Positions 42,428 to 51,259 are shown, counted from the stretch's first letter. The stretch: DNA of 64,000 nt from Oscillibacter sp. MSJ-31 (GCF_018918025.1 NZ_JAHLPT010000004.1:1-64000); one strand, 5' to 3'. Translations and numbers: made by a program. Notes: a model not told the origin generated them from the letters alone.

Positions 42428-43695
42428 TGCGCCGCGCCCTCCTTTCCGGTGAGGAAATAGACCGTGTCGAGCCGGATGCTCCGCGCCGCCTCGGCGACGC
42501 GCTCGGGCGTGACGGCCTCGAGCTGCGCGATCAGCGCGTCGGTATCCTCCCACAGCCCCGTCGCGGCCTGCCCGAGATAGTATTCCTCCAGCCGACCCGC
42601 GCTGTCCTCGCGCGAGCGGAGCGAGGAGAGCATACAGCTCCGCGCGCCCTCCAGCTCCCACGGTTCGAAGTCACCGTTCTGCACGGCCTCGAGCTGCGCG
42701 GCGATCTCACGCCGCGCGACCTCGTAATTTTGCGCCTCAATGCCGCTCGACACCGTGATGATGCCCTTGGACCGGTGGTAGCCGGACGAGGCATAGTAGC
42801 ACAGCGAGAGCTTCTCGCGCACGTTCAGAAACAGCTTGGAGTTGGAGTAGCCGCCAAAGATGAGATTCGCCAGCAGCAGCGCGGACGTGTCCTCGCTCGC
42901 GGCGCGGTAGCCCATGGCGAGCTTCGCCTGCGTCACGTCCATCGTCTCCGTGATCTCGCGCACCGTTTCGGGTGCGCCCACACGCTCGGCGACTGCAGGC
43001 TCGGCGACCCGCTCGCGCGGGAGCGCCGCCAGCGCACGGTCCAGCGCCCCCTCCACGCGCGCGCAGTCCGCGCTGCCGCAGTAGAACAGCTCGATGCGCG
43101 CCGTGGCAAGAAGCTCGCTGTAATAGCGGTAGAGCGTCTGATTCGTGAGCCTTTCCACGCCCTCCACGGTGCCGAGCCGGTCGATGCCGTAGCGCTCACC
43201 GCGGCACATCTCCTGCAAAAGCCGCGCGTCGGCGTAGTCGCGCTTGTCGTTGAGGATGCTCTCGATGGCGTCGATCAGATTTTCCTTCTCACTCTCCACA
43301 TAGTCGCTCAGGAAGCGCCCGTTCCGCGTGAGCGGATCGAGCAGCAGCTCGCCGAGCAGGTCGGCCATCGGCTCGAGCAGCTGCTCTCCGCCGGGGACAT
43401 AACGCTCGTCAAGAAAGCTGCCGACAAAGCCGAGGCATTGATTCTCGCCCTTCTTGCGCACGGTGTAGGCGATGGACGCCCCGTACAGGCGGTCCAGTTC
43501 CGCGGCGATCGAGCGCATATCGCGGTGCGCGGTCGTGCCGCGGCGCAGCACGGCGGGCAGCAGCGCACCGGCGGCGACGGTGCTCTCTTCCAGCGGCGTG
43601 ATGAGCTGCGCGCCCAGCACGCCGGTCTTGAATTTTGCGGCGGGGACGTAGGTCAGAAAAACGCCCTCCGCCAGTTCCTTTCGCAAAGGCTCCAT
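42424..43695 (-). CDS. M16 peptidase-like protein without zinc motif (YmfF-like)
   Basis: A 423-aa M16-fold protein that lacks the HxxEH signature: the matching N-terminal segment reads LLPAVLRRGTTAHRDMRSIAAELDRLYGAS. The C-terminal half keeps the substrate-binding pattern AKLAMGYRAASEDTSALLLANLIFGGYSNSKLFLNVREKLSLCYYASSGYHRSKGIITVSSGIE, with the RExLCYY motif that completes the active site of the partner. It is the first gene of the operon with the active M16 peptidase and lgt. AAAAGGAG precedes the ATG. Confidence 0.88.
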   Translation of the reverse strand: MEPLRKELAEGVFLTYVPAAKFKTGVLGAQLITPLEESTVAAGALLPAVLRRGTTAHRDMRSIAAELDRLYGASIAYTVRKKGENQCLGFVGSFLDERYVPGGEQLLEPMADLLGELLLDPLTRNGRFLSDYVESEKENLIDAIESILNDKRDYADARLLQEMCRGERYGIDRLGTVEGVERLTNQTLYRYYSELLATARIELFYCGSADCARVEGALDRALAALPRERVAEPAVAERVGAPETVREITETMDVTQAKLAMGYRAASEDTSALLLANLIFGGYSNSKLFLNVREKLSLCYYASSGYHRSKGIITVSSGIEAQNYEVARREIAAQLEAVQNGDFEPWELEGARSCMLSSLRSREDSAGRLEEYYLGQAATGLWEDTDALIAQLEAVTPERVAEAARSIRLDTVYFLTGKEGAAQ

Positions 43696-43808
43696 AAAAG
43701 CGGCTCCTTTTCCATTCTATATTGATGGTAGCATAGCACGAAAATGTGAACATTACCACATCTTTTCATAAAATCTTTCCCATTCGCCGTTTTTCCCGCG
43801 AATAAGCC

Positions 43809-43870
43809 TTGACTTTTCTGCTAAACTCGTGTAAACTGATTCTTGTTGTAAAGTGTTATGACTTTACACG
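43809..43870 (+). promoter_or_regulatory. ylxM-ffh promoter with overlapping inverted repeats
   Basis: TTGACT (43809-43814), 17 bases and TAAACT (43832-43837). Just past the expected transcription start lies a perfect 8-bp inverted repeat TGTAAAGT (43847-43854) and ACTTTACA (43861-43868). The right arm can also pair as TTTACACG (43863-43870) with CGTGTAAA (43828-43835) over the -10. Confidence 0.65.
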
Positions 43871-43893
43871 GAATACTCAAAGGAGGATTCCCC

Positions 43894-44259
43894 GTGAAAA
43901 ATCAGACCTTTCGCATGACGATGCTCTTTGACTTCTACGGCGAACTCCTCACCGAGCGGCAGAAGGAATTTTACGAGCTTTACTACGACGAGGACCTGTC
44001 CCTCTCCGAGATCGCCGAGAACTACGGCATCTCCCGCCAGGGCGTGCGCGACGTCATCGTCCGCGCCGAGGCGTACATGACCGAGATCGAGGATAAGACC
44101 GGCCTTGTCAAGCGCTTTATGCAGCGCACCCCCCACCTCGAGCGCATCGAGGCGGCGACGGACGAGCTGCGCAGGCTCAATGACCGCCGGTATGAGGATT
44201 CCCGCATCGCAGAGCTCGTGACCGTGATCGAACAGGAGACCGCGGCACTCAAGGAGTAA
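43894..44259 (+). CDS. ylxM: YlxM family helix-turn-helix protein, SRP-associated
   Basis: A 121-aa protein with the UPF0122 signature: MTMLFDFYGELLTERQKEFYELYYDEDLSLSEIAENYGISRQGVRDVIVRAEAYM, a sigma-70 region-4-like helix-turn-helix. It is always coupled to ffh; in streptococci the homologue stimulates SRP assembly and GTPase activity. GTG start with AGGAGG 7 bases upstream; a longer frame from 43858 has no ribosome site. It is 13 bases before ffh. Confidence 0.93.
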   Translation: MKNQTFRMTMLFDFYGELLTERQKEFYELYYDEDLSLSEIAENYGISRQGVRDVIVRAEAYMTEIEDKTGLVKRFMQRTPHLERIEAATDELRRLNDRRYEDSRIAELVTVIEQETAALKE

Positions 44260-44272
44260 GAAGGAGCATTTC

Positions 44273-45649
44273 ATGGCATTTGAGGGCCTGAGCGAAAAGC
44301 TCAACAGCGTATTCAAGGGCCTGCGCGGCAAGGGCCGCCTGACCGAGGAGGACATCAAGCTCGCGATGCGCGAGGTGCGCATGGCGCTGCTCGAGGCGGA
44401 TGTGAGCTACAAGGTCGTCAAGGACTTTGTCGCCAAAGTATCCGAGCGCGCCGTCGGCGCCGAGGTGCTCGACAGCCTCACCCCCGCCCAGCAGGTCATC
44501 AAGATCGTCAACGAGGAGCTGACGGCTCTGATGGGCGGCGCGAACGCGCGCTTGACCTTTGCCAACAACCCGCCGACGGTCGTGATGATGGTCGGCCTTC
44601 AGGGCGCGGGCAAAACGACGAACGTCGCCAAGCTCGCCGGCCTTCTGCGCCGGCAGGGCAAGCGCCCGCTGCTCGCCGCCTGCGACGTGTACCGTCCCGC
44701 GGCCATCACGCAGCTGCAGGTCGTCGGCGCACAGCTCGGCCTGCCCGTGTTCGAGATGGGGCAGATCGACCCCGTCACCATCGCGGTCGAGGCCGTCAAA
44801 TACGCCAGGGACCACGGCAACGACATCGTCTTTCTCGATACCGCCGGCCGCCTGCACATCGACGAGCAGCTCATGGACGAGCTCAAGCGCGTCAAGGCGG
44901 CGGTGAAGCCGAACGAGATCTTGCTGGTCGTGGACGCCATGACCGGACAGGATGCCGTGAACGCCGCCACCGCGTTTGACGAAGCCCTCGGCATCGACGG
45001 CGTCGTGCTCACCAAGCTCGACGGCGATGCCCGCGGCGGCGCGGCGCTCTCCATCCGCGCGGCGACCGGAAAGCCCATCAAATACATCGGCACGGGCGAA
45101 AAGCTCGACATGCTCGAGCCCTTCCACCCCGACCGCATGGCCTCCCGCATCCTCGGCATGGGCGATGTGCTCAGCCTCATCGAAAAGGCGGAGCAGCACG
45201 TCGACGAGGAGAAGGCGAAGAAGCTCGAGGAAAAGCTCAAGAAGAACCGCTTCACCCTCACCGACTACTATGAACAGCTCGTGCAGCTGCGCGGCATGGG
45301 CGACCTCAGCCAGCTCGCCGAGATGATGCCCGGCGGCATGGGCAAGCAGTTGGCCGGCGCCGAGATCGACCCCAAGGTCATGGCGCACACCGAGGCCATC
45401 ATCCTCTCCATGACGCCGGAGGAGCGCGAGAACCCCAAGCTCCTCGGTGCGAGCCGCAAAAAGCGCGTCGCCGCCGGCTGCGGACTGGAGGTCGTGGACG
45501 TCAACCGCCTCTTAAAGCAGTTCGAGCTGATGCAGGACCTTGTCAAGCAGATGACCCGCGGCAGGATGCCCAAGGGACTCGGCGGCTTCGGCGGCAAGGG
45601 CGGCATGAGCCGGATGCACGGCTTCGGCCGCAAGAAGCGCTTCAAATAA
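44273..45649 (+). CDS. ffh: signal recognition particle protein Ffh (SRP54)
   Basis: A 458-aa GTPase that binds signal sequences of nascent membrane and secreted proteins. The N domain (1-85) is followed by G1 GLQGAGKTT (108-116), the [11 protein letters not shown] and [14 protein letters not shown] motifs, and the C-terminal methionine-rich M domain, ending [32 protein letters not shown]. It works with 4.5S/SRP RNA and FtsY. Order ylxM-ffh-rpsP-khpA is the usual one in Firmicutes. Confidence 0.97.
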   Translation: MAFEGLSEKLNSVFKGLRGKGRLTEEDIKLAMREVRMALLEADVSYKVVKDFVAKVSERAVGAEVLDSLTPAQQVIKIVNEELTALMGGANARLTFANNPPTVVMMVGLQGAGKTTNVAKLAGLLRRQGKRPLLAACDVYRPAAITQLQVVGAQLGLPVFEMGQIDPVTIAVEAVKYARDHGNDIVFLDTAGRLHIDEQLMDELKRVKAAVKPNEILLVVDAMTGQDAVNAATAFDEALGIDGVVLTKLDGDARGGAALSIRAATGKPIKYIGTGEKLDMLEPFHPDRMASRILGMGDVLSLIEKAEQHVDEEKAKKLEEKLKKNRFTLTDYYEQLVQLRGMGDLSQLAEMMPGGMGKQLAGAEIDPKVMAHTEAIILSMTPEERENPKLLGASRKKRVAAGCGLEVVDVNRLLKQFELMQDLVKQMTRGRMPKGLGGFGGKGGMSRMHGFGRKKRFK

Positions 45650-45722
45650 TACCCCGTTGATTCATGCCAAGTGCATACGATCATACAACAAAAAACATAT
45701 TTTATTTCGGAGGAAAAACACC

Positions 45723-45962
45723 ATGGTCAAAATTCGTCTGCGCCGTATGGGCGCCAAGAAGGCTCCTTTCTATCGCGTCGTCGTCGCCGATTCCCGCTAT
45801 CCCCGCGACGGCCGCTTCATCGAGGAGATCGGTACCTACAATCCCTGCGTGAGTCCCGCTGAGATCAAGATCGACGCCGAGCGCGCTCAGGAGTGGATCA
45901 AGACCGGCGCCCAGCCCACCGACACCGTCCGCGCGCTGCTCAAGAGAATCAACGCGATTTGA
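45723..45962 (+). CDS. rpsP: 30S ribosomal protein S16
   Basis: A 79-aa ribosomal protein of the small subunit body, with the full S16 text [40 protein letters not shown] and a C-terminal [23 protein letters not shown]. The ATG at 45723 follows CGGAGG; the in-frame extension to 45657 has no ribosome site. It is separated from ffh by about 70 bases that are AT-rich but lack a clear promoter. Confidence 0.97.
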   Translation: MVKIRLRRMGAKKAPFYRVVVADSRYPRDGRFIEEIGTYNPCVSPAEIKIDAERAQEWIKTGAQPTDTVRALLKRINAI

Positions 45963-45979
45963 TCCGCGGGGGACAACGC

Positions 45980-46210
45980 ATGAAGGACTTGCTGCTCTAC
46001 ATCGCCAAAAATCTGGTCGAGCATCCGGATGAGGTCACGGTGACGGAGAAGCAGGGAACGGACGAGCTGACGTTGGAGCTGCACGTTGCGCCCGACGATA
46101 TGGGCAAGGTGATCGGCCGTCAGGGCCGCATCGCCAAAGAGATCCGTACAGTCATCCGCTCCTATGCGCAGCGCACCGGAGAGAAAGTATCGGTCGATAT
46201 TGTTGACTGA
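45980..46210 (+). CDS. khpA: KH-domain RNA-binding protein KhpA
   Basis: A 76-aa single KH domain. The GxxG loop is visible in MGKVIGRQGRIAKEIRTVIRS, preceded by the beta hairpin DELTLELHVAPDD. KhpA binds RNA with KhpB/EloR and affects cell division and length in Firmicutes. Start ATG with CGGGGGAC upstream, 17 bases after rpsP; the operon ends in the terminator just after. Confidence 0.93.
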   Translation: MKDLLLYIAKNLVEHPDEVTVTEKQGTDELTLELHVAPDDMGKVIGRQGRIAKEIRTVIRSYAQRTGEKVSVDIVD

Positions 46211-46211
46211 G

Positions 46212-46253
46212 AAAATGCACCCAAAGCCTGTGGCTTTCGGGTGCATTTTTTTG
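46212..46253 (+). terminator. terminator of the ylxM-ffh-rpsP-khpA operon
   Basis: A two-part stem, AAATGCACCC with inner AAAGCC, loop tgt, GGCTTT and GGGTGCATTT, ends in seven T. Confidence 0.92.
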
Positions 46254-46323
46254 CCGCACGCGAAAAAATGCAGCGCGCCGCGTTAAAAATTGCAGAAAGG
46301 TAGTGCAAAATCCGAAAGGCTGT

Positions 46324-46331
46324 GCTATAAT
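46324..46331 (+). promoter_or_regulatory. proBAC promoter (-10)
   Basis: A perfect TATAAT (46326-46331) lies 44 bases before proB; the -35 region is poor. Confidence 0.45.
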
Positions 46332-46374
46332 GCAAATCACTTTTATTTGTTACTGAAAGAAAGGAGCCTTTCTT

Positions 46375-47145
46375 ATGCGTATCGTTGTCAAGGTGGGCAC
46401 CTCCACGCTCGCCTACCCCACAGGACGGCTGAACATTCAGCGGATGGAGCGGCTGTGCAAAACGCTCAGCGACCTGAAGAACGCGGGCCACGAGATCATT
46501 CTCGTTTCCTCCGGCGCCATTGCCATGGGCTTCGGCAAGCTCAACCTGTCCGAGCGCCCCAAGGATATGCCGGGCAAGCAGGCGTCCGCCGCGGTCGGCC
46601 AGTGCGAGCTGATGTACGTTTACGACAAGCTCTTTACCGAGTATAACCACATCGTCGGCCAGCTCCTCATCACCGCGCCGGACATCGCCGACGGCGGCAG
46701 CCGGAAGGCGAACTTCCACAACACGATGGACCGCCTGCTGGAGCTGGGCGCGCTGCCCGTCATCAACGAGAACGACACCGTCTCCACCGAGGAGATCGCC
46801 GTGGGCGACAATGACACGCTCTCCGCCATCGTCGCCGCCACCGTCTCTGCGGACCTGCTCGTGCTGCTCTCGGACATCGACGGCCTGTATGACGGCGACC
46901 CGCGCAAAAACCCTGACGCGAAGCTTATCCCCACCGTGGAGACTGTCGACGAGCGCATCATCGCCCTCGGCGGCGGCAGCGGTTCGAGCCTTGGCACGGG
47001 CGGCATGGCGACCAAGCTCTTGGCGGCGCAGATCGCTGTCGGCGCGGGCTGCGAAATGGTCATCGCCAACGGCGAAAAGCCGGAGCTTTTGTATGATATC
47101 GTCGCGGGCAAGCCCATCGGCACCCGCTTTCTGGTCAAGAGGTGA
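46375..47145 (+). CDS. proB: glutamate 5-kinase, catalytic domain only
   Basis: A 256-aa amino acid kinase that phosphorylates L-glutamate in the first step of proline synthesis. It starts [23 protein letters not shown], has [15 protein letters not shown], the [53 protein letters not shown] segment and [27 protein letters not shown]. The C-terminal PUA domain of the E. coli enzyme is missing, as in several clostridia, so proline feedback may differ. GAAAGGAG precedes the ATG. It overlaps or abuts proA. Confidence 0.96.
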   Translation: MRIVVKVGTSTLAYPTGRLNIQRMERLCKTLSDLKNAGHEIILVSSGAIAMGFGKLNLSERPKDMPGKQASAAVGQCELMYVYDKLFTEYNHIVGQLLITAPDIADGGSRKANFHNTMDRLLELGALPVINENDTVSTEEIAVGDNDTLSAIVAATVSADLLVLLSDIDGLYDGDPRKNPDAKLIPTVETVDERIIALGGGSGSSLGTGGMATKLLAAQIAVGAGCEMVIANGEKPELLYDIVAGKPIGTRFLVKR

Positions 47146-47150
47146 AGAAT

Positions 47151-48407
47151 ATGACAACGCTGGAGCTTCTTCAAAAGACCCGCGCGGCGATGGGCAGCAT
47201 TGCCGCTGCCGGCGCGGAGAAAAAGAACGCGCTGCTCCTTGCCATGGCGGACAGCCTGGAGGCGCACTGCGCGGAGATCCTCGCCGCGAACGCGGAGGAC
47301 ATGGCCGCCGCGCGCGGCCGCATCACCGACGTCATGCTCGACCGGCTCAAGCTCGATGAAAACCGCATCACCGGCATGGCGAACGGCATCCGCGACACCG
47401 TCAGGCTTCCCGACCATACGGGCCGCGTTCTCAGCGAGGTCGTGCGCCCCAACGGCATCGTCATCGACAAGGTGCAGGTGCCGCTCGGCCTCGTCGCCAT
47501 CATTTACGAGAGCCGCCCCAACGTCACCTCCGACGCTGCGGCGCTTGCCGTCAAGAGCGGCAACGTCTGTATGCTCCGCAGCGGAAAGGAAGCCTACCGC
47601 AGCGCCCGCGCCATCGTCGCGGCGCTCAAGGCAGGCGTTGCGCAGGCGGGCGGCGACCCCGACATCGTGAACATCGTGGAGGATACGAGCCACGCCTCCG
47701 CGCAGGAGCTGATGACCGCCAAGGGCCTCGTCGATCTCCTCATCCCGCGCGGCGGCGCGGGCCTGATCCGTGCCTGCGTGGAGAACGCCACCGTCCCCTG
47801 CATCGAGACCGGCACCGGCATCTGCCACGTCTATGTGGACAAGGCCGCCGACCTTGCGAAGGCGGTCAGCATCATCGTCAACGCCAAGGCCAGCCGGCCC
47901 TCCGTCTGCAACGCGGAGGAGGTCTGCCTTGTTCATCGGGACGTCGCGGCGCAGTTCCTGCCCCTGCTCAAAAAAGCCATCGTGGACGACCGTGCCGCCG
48001 CCGGCCTGGTCCCCGTCGAGCTGCGGCTCGACCCCGCCGCCGCGCGGATCATCGACGGCACCCCCGCCGGGGAGCGCGACTTCGACACCGAGTTTCTCGA
48101 CTACATCCTCGCCGTCGGCGTGGTGGACAGCGTGGACGCCGCCATCGCGCACATCGCCGCGCACTCCACGCACCACAGCGACTGCATCGTGACCGAGGAC
48201 GCCGCCGCGGCAAAGAAATTCACCGAGCAGGTGGACAGCGCGGCGGTCTACGTCAACGTCTCCACCCGCTTCACCGACGGCGGCGAGTTCGGCCTCGGCT
48301 GCGAGATGGGCATTTCCACGCAGAAGCTCCACGCCCGCGGCCCCATGGGGCTCGACGAGCTGTGTACCTACAAATACGTCGTCCGCGGCAGCGGACAGAT
48401 CCGGTAA
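47151..48407 (+). CDS. proA: glutamate-5-semialdehyde dehydrogenase (gamma-glutamyl phosphate reductase)
   Basis: A 418-aa NADPH-dependent aldehyde dehydrogenase-fold enzyme that reduces gamma-glutamyl phosphate. It carries [65 protein letters not shown] and the active-site cysteine segment [14 protein letters not shown]. The ATG at 47151 has GAGGTGAAG upstream; the GTG at 47142 overlaps the proB stop but lacks a ribosome site. Its C-terminal [27 protein letters not shown] is complete. Confidence 0.96.
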   Translation: MTTLELLQKTRAAMGSIAAAGAEKKNALLLAMADSLEAHCAEILAANAEDMAAARGRITDVMLDRLKLDENRITGMANGIRDTVRLPDHTGRVLSEVVRPNGIVIDKVQVPLGLVAIIYESRPNVTSDAAALAVKSGNVCMLRSGKEAYRSARAIVAALKAGVAQAGGDPDIVNIVEDTSHASAQELMTAKGLVDLLIPRGGAGLIRACVENATVPCIETGTGICHVYVDKAADLAKAVSIIVNAKASRPSVCNAEEVCLVHRDVAAQFLPLLKKAIVDDRAAAGLVPVELRLDPAAARIIDGTPAGERDFDTEFLDYILAVGVVDSVDAAIAHIAAHSTHHSDCIVTEDAAAAKKFTEQVDSAAVYVNVSTRFTDGGEFGLGCEMGISTQKLHARGPMGLDELCTYKYVVRGSGQIR

Positions 48408-48420
48408 GGAGGGACGCTTG

Positions 48421-49221
48421 ATGGCAAAGTATGAGGCCGGTTTCATCGGCGCCGGCAATATGGGCGGCGCGCTTGCGCTCGCCGCGGCGAAAAAGACCGG
48501 CGGCGACCGCATCGCCGTGGCGTGCTCCACGCAGGAGCGCTCCGAGGCCGCCGCGCAGCGGCTCGGCTGCACGGCGGAAACGCCGCAGCGCATCCTCTCG
48601 GACAGCCGCTTCGTCTTTCTCGGCGTCAAGCCGCAGATGGTCGTCGGCGTGGTCGAGAGCCTCAAGGCGGACATTCTGGCCTCCGAGGGCATCTTCGTCT
48701 CCATGCTCGCGGGCGTGAGTCTCGAGAAGCTCGCGCTGCTGCTCGGCGCGGACAAGAAGATCATCCGCATCATGCCGAATACGCCCTGCGCCGTGGGGCA
48801 GGGGCTGATCCTTTACGCGGCGAACGGCCGCGTGAGCGAGGATGAACTGTGCGCCTTCCGCGAGCTGATGGCGCCCGCCGGAGCACTCGACGAGCTGAAC
48901 GAGCACCTGATCGACGCGGCGAGCGCCGTCTCCGGCTGCGGCCCCGCCTACGCCTATCTGTTTATCGAGGCGCTGGCGGACGGCGGCGTGAAGAACGGCC
49001 TGCCTCGTGCCAAGGCGCAGCGCTATGCCGCGCAGATGCTGCTCGGCAGCGCCGAAATGGCGCTCCGCACCGGCCGGCACCCGGGACAGCTCAAGGACGA
49101 GGTGTGCAGCCCCGGCGGCAGCACCATCGCGGGCGTCGCCGCGCTGGAGCGCAGCGGCCTGCGCAGCGCGTGCATCGAGGCGGTGGACGCCGCGGTGGAA
49201 AAAACCAAACAGCTCGGATAA
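48421..49221 (+). CDS. proC: pyrroline-5-carboxylate reductase
   Basis: A 266-aa enzyme for the last step of proline synthesis. The Rossmann start YEAGFIGAGNMGGALALAAAKK binds NADPH. FVFLGVKPQMVVGVVESL and RIMPNTPCAVGQGL follow, and the C-terminal signature is GQLKDEVCSPGGSTIAGVAALERSGLRSACIEAV. The ATG at 48421 follows AAGGAGGG. With proBA only 13 bases upstream it completes the pathway from glutamate to proline. Confidence 0.96.
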   Translation: MAKYEAGFIGAGNMGGALALAAAKKTGGDRIAVACSTQERSEAAAQRLGCTAETPQRILSDSRFVFLGVKPQMVVGVVESLKADILASEGIFVSMLAGVSLEKLALLLGADKKIIRIMPNTPCAVGQGLILYAANGRVSEDELCAFRELMAPAGALDELNEHLIDAASAVSGCGPAYAYLFIEALADGGVKNGLPRAKAQRYAAQMLLGSAEMALRTGRHPGQLKDEVCSPGGSTIAGVAALERSGLRSACIEAVDAAVEKTKQLG

Positions 49222-49228
49222 GAAAAGC

Positions 49229-49258
49229 TAAGCGGCGGTCCGTGAGGACCGCCGCTTA
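49229..49258 (+). terminator. hairpin after proC
   Basis: A perfect 13-bp stem TAAGCGGCGGTCC, loop gtga. There is no T-run, so termination is uncertain. It is the first of a series of hairpins. Confidence 0.5.
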
Positions 49259-49261
49259 CTG

Positions 49262-49430
49262 TCGAAAAAGTGGCAAAACCACTTTTTCGAGAAGGCTTCG
49301 CTGCGTTCTGCGCCTCGGTTGTCCGCTGTCAGCGGACAATTCGACGCTCGCTCCGCGCAAGGTGTTTTCTGCCACGCACAGGTCGCGGCAGAAAACGAAT
49401 CATCCTGCTTTCGCGTCTGCGGACGCGAAA
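49262..49430. repeat. array of four further perfect inverted repeats
   Basis: In 170 bases without a gene lie four perfect hairpins: TCGAAAAAGTGG with loop caaaa (49262-49290, 12 bp), TTGTCCGCT with loop gtc (49319-49339, 9 bp), GTTTTCTGCC with a 13-base loop (49364-49396, 10 bp) and TTTCGCGTC with loop tgcg (49409-49430, 9 bp). It could be a compound repetitive element or a structured RNA. It is one copy in this window. Confidence 0.65.
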
Positions 49431-49451
49431 CTCTGCGAGGCATTTTTCTGC

Positions 49452-49509
49452 TTGACAACCGGACCGCTCCATGCTACTATATCGGTAGCCGATATATCGG
49501 CAACCGATA
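49452..49509 (+). promoter_or_regulatory. padR promoter with two tandem palindromic operators
   Basis: TTGACA (49452-49457), 17 bases and TACTAT (49475-49480). Two 15-base palindromes of the form TATCGG-N3-CCGATA follow at 49480-49494 (tag) and 49495-49509 (caa), head to tail, starting in the -10. A dimeric regulator bound there would block transcription. Confidence 0.8.
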
Positions 49510-49526
49510 AAAATGGGGGGGAGCGT

Positions 49527-49838
49527 ATGAGCACCGCCGCGCTGACCGAAGCGGTCTTTTATATCCTGCTCTCGCTCGACGCGCCGCTGCACGGCTATGG
49601 CATCATGCAGAACGTCGAGCGCCTGAGCAGCGGGCGCGTGCGCCTTGCCGCCGGAACGCTCTACGGCGCGCTCACCACGCTCACCGAGCGTGGCTGGATC
49701 GAGGCCGTGGGCGAGGACGAGGGCCGCAGGAAGGAATACCGCATCACCCCCGAGGGACGCGCCGCCGTGCGCGCGGAGCTTGCCCGATTGCAGGAGCTGA
49801 CCGCCAACGGCGAGGCGCTGACAAGGAACTGGACGTGA
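49527..49838 (+). CDS. PadR family transcriptional regulator
   Basis: A 103-aa winged-helix protein: LTEAVFYILLSLDAPLHGYGIMQNVERLSSGRVRLAAGTLYGALTTLTERGWIEAV is the PadR signature, with the GTLYGAL recognition helix. It is followed by GRRKEYRITPEGRAAVRAEL, the wing and dimer helix. It probably represses its own operon through the two tandem palindromes upstream. The true start is the ATG at 49527; the long frame to 48849 is a shadow of proC and the hairpin region. The next gene starts 16 bases later. Confidence 0.92.
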   Translation: MSTAALTEAVFYILLSLDAPLHGYGIMQNVERLSSGRVRLAAGTLYGALTTLTERGWIEAVGEDEGRRKEYRITPEGRAAVRAELARLQELTANGEALTRNWT

Positions 49839-49854
49839 CGGAAAGGAGAGAAGA

Positions 49855-50493
49855 ATGCGAAAACAGAAGCTTTGCGTTATATGGATCTGGTACCTGCTGT
49901 ACGACAATGCGCGTTTTCAGCGCTGGCTTGCGCGGCACCGCCGGCACGGGTGGGAGCTCGCGGACGTCGGCTGTATCTTTTTCCGCTTTGAGCGCGGTGA
50001 CGGCACGCGCTACCGCTATTACATGCAGATGATGAAGGATGACCCGGATACGAAGCGGGGACGGGACTATCTCGCGGGTGTGGAGGAGCTGGGTGTGACC
50101 TGCCTGGGATGCTTTTGGCATCGTGCGTTCTTTCGCTGGGAGGACGACGGCAGACCGGTGGAGATGTTTTCCGACCTCGCGTCACAGGCATTGGAGGCGA
50201 AGTGCGTGCGCAGCGCGCAGCTGGCCGCGGCGGTGTGGTGCGCGGTCAATGCTGCGCTGCTGTTTTTCCGGGCGTGGCTTGATTTTGATGCGGCGAGGGG
50301 CTTCGACGAGCTCTATGCCGACCTGATCGCCGCAGGCGCGTCGAGCATTGCGGAGGCGTGGGCGCCGAGGATCGCGATGTACGCCGCATTTGGCCTTTTG
50401 TGGCTCGGACTTACCGTGTGGGGTGTGCGCGCGGCTGTTCGCACGCACCGGAAATGGCGCGGGCTCAAAGACGAACAGCTCGTTCACGAATAG
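49855..50493 (+). CDS. DUF2812 membrane protein
   Basis: A 212-aa protein with a soluble N-terminal DUF2812-type domain (about 1-125: RFQRWLARHRRHGWELADVGCIFFRFERGDGTRYRYYMQMM, then FFRWEDDGRPVEMFSD) and two membrane segments (about 125-145 and 175-198). DUF2812 genes are nearly always next to padR genes in Firmicutes and have no known biochemical role. AAAGGAGAG precedes the ATG. A paralogue follows 23 bases later. Confidence 0.85.
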   Translation: MRKQKLCVIWIWYLLYDNARFQRWLARHRRHGWELADVGCIFFRFERGDGTRYRYYMQMMKDDPDTKRGRDYLAGVEELGVTCLGCFWHRAFFRWEDDGRPVEMFSDLASQALEAKCVRSAQLAAAVWCAVNAALLFFRAWLDFDAARGFDELYADLIAAGASSIAEAWAPRIAMYAAFGLLWLGLTVWGVRAAVRTHRKWRGLKDEQLVHE

Positions 50494-50516
50494 ACCCGCC
50501 GGGAAAGGAGACGACG

Positions 50517-51140
50517 ATGAACGATGTGAAAAAGACCTGGTGCGGACCGGTCTATACGCTCGATCCGGAAAAAATGGAGCGGCAGTTCAACCGCCTCTCC
50601 GCCGAGGGCTGGCAGCTCGAGGGCACGGGCTGGTTCTCCCTCCGTTACCGCCGCGGCAAGCCGAATGAGTACCGCTACCGTGTGCAGTACCTCTACGAGT
50701 CCCGCGACGGGCAGAGGGACGACTATGTGCGTGGCCTTGCCGAGCTGGGCGTTGAGCTGGTCATGGACATCGGGAGCTTTCTCATCCTGCGCAGACGGAA
50801 CGACGGCACGCCGTTCGAGCTTTTCTCCGACCTCGACTCGCGGATCACGAGCGAGAAGCGCTATCTTCGGACGCACGGCTTGCTCGCGGCGTTTTGGCTG
50901 GTCCTTGCGGCGGGCCCGCTGCGCCGGGCGGCGGTGTGGTACGGGCGCATCCTCGAATATGCCGCGGACCTTACGGCGGAGAGCGGGATCGACCTTCCAC
51001 GCTTGTGGGCGGAAGGCATCCTTACGGACGCTCTTCTCGGTCTGCTGTGGCTTATCATGGGCGTCGGCTTTCTCCGGCAGGCGTACCGCTCCGCGAAGCG
51101 GCTCCGCAGGCTGCGGCAGGCGCGGCTTATCGAAGAATAA
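50517..51140 (+). CDS. second DUF2812 membrane protein
   Basis: A 207-aa paralogue of the preceding protein with the same order: PEKMERQFNRLSAEGWQLEGTGWFSLRYRRGKPNEYRYRVQYLY and FLILRRRNDGTPFELFSDLDSRI, then two membrane spans (about 120-140 and 170-190). The ATG at 50517 follows AAAGGAG; the longer frame crosses the previous gene. Both copies share the GWxLxxxG core but have diverged widely, so the duplication is old. The PadR operon ends here. Confidence 0.85.
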   Translation: MNDVKKTWCGPVYTLDPEKMERQFNRLSAEGWQLEGTGWFSLRYRRGKPNEYRYRVQYLYESRDGQRDDYVRGLAELGVELVMDIGSFLILRRRNDGTPFELFSDLDSRITSEKRYLRTHGLLAAFWLVLAAGPLRRAAVWYGRILEYAADLTAESGIDLPRLWAEGILTDALLGLLWLIMGVGFLRQAYRSAKRLRRLRQARLIEE

Positions 51141-51174
51141 AAGAAGCGCGGCTCCCGCGAGCTGCGTTTCTTTA
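51140..51174 (+). terminator. terminator of the padR-DUF2812 operon
   Basis: An imperfect stem, AAGAAGCGCGGCTC and GAGCTGCGTTTCTT, around loop ccgc, with one bulge and one G-T pair, then T. Confidence 0.6.
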
Positions 51175-51231
51175 TGCGATTTTTACAGGATAAGCATGAG
51201 AGAATGTCGGGGCGCGAACGGCAAAAACGGG

Positions 51232-51259
51232 TTGCCTTTTCGGGGAAAAAGACTATAAT
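51232..51259 (+). promoter_or_regulatory. promoter of the CPA2 antiporter gene
   Basis: TTGCCT (51232-51237), 16 bases and a perfect TATAAT (51254-51259). Confidence 0.6.

Noticed and set aside
43858..43893. Longer ylxM starting at the ATG at 43858
   Set aside because: The added residues are encoded by the inverted repeat and the ribosome site itself. The GTG at 43894 has AGGAGG at ideal spacing and gives the conserved N terminus.
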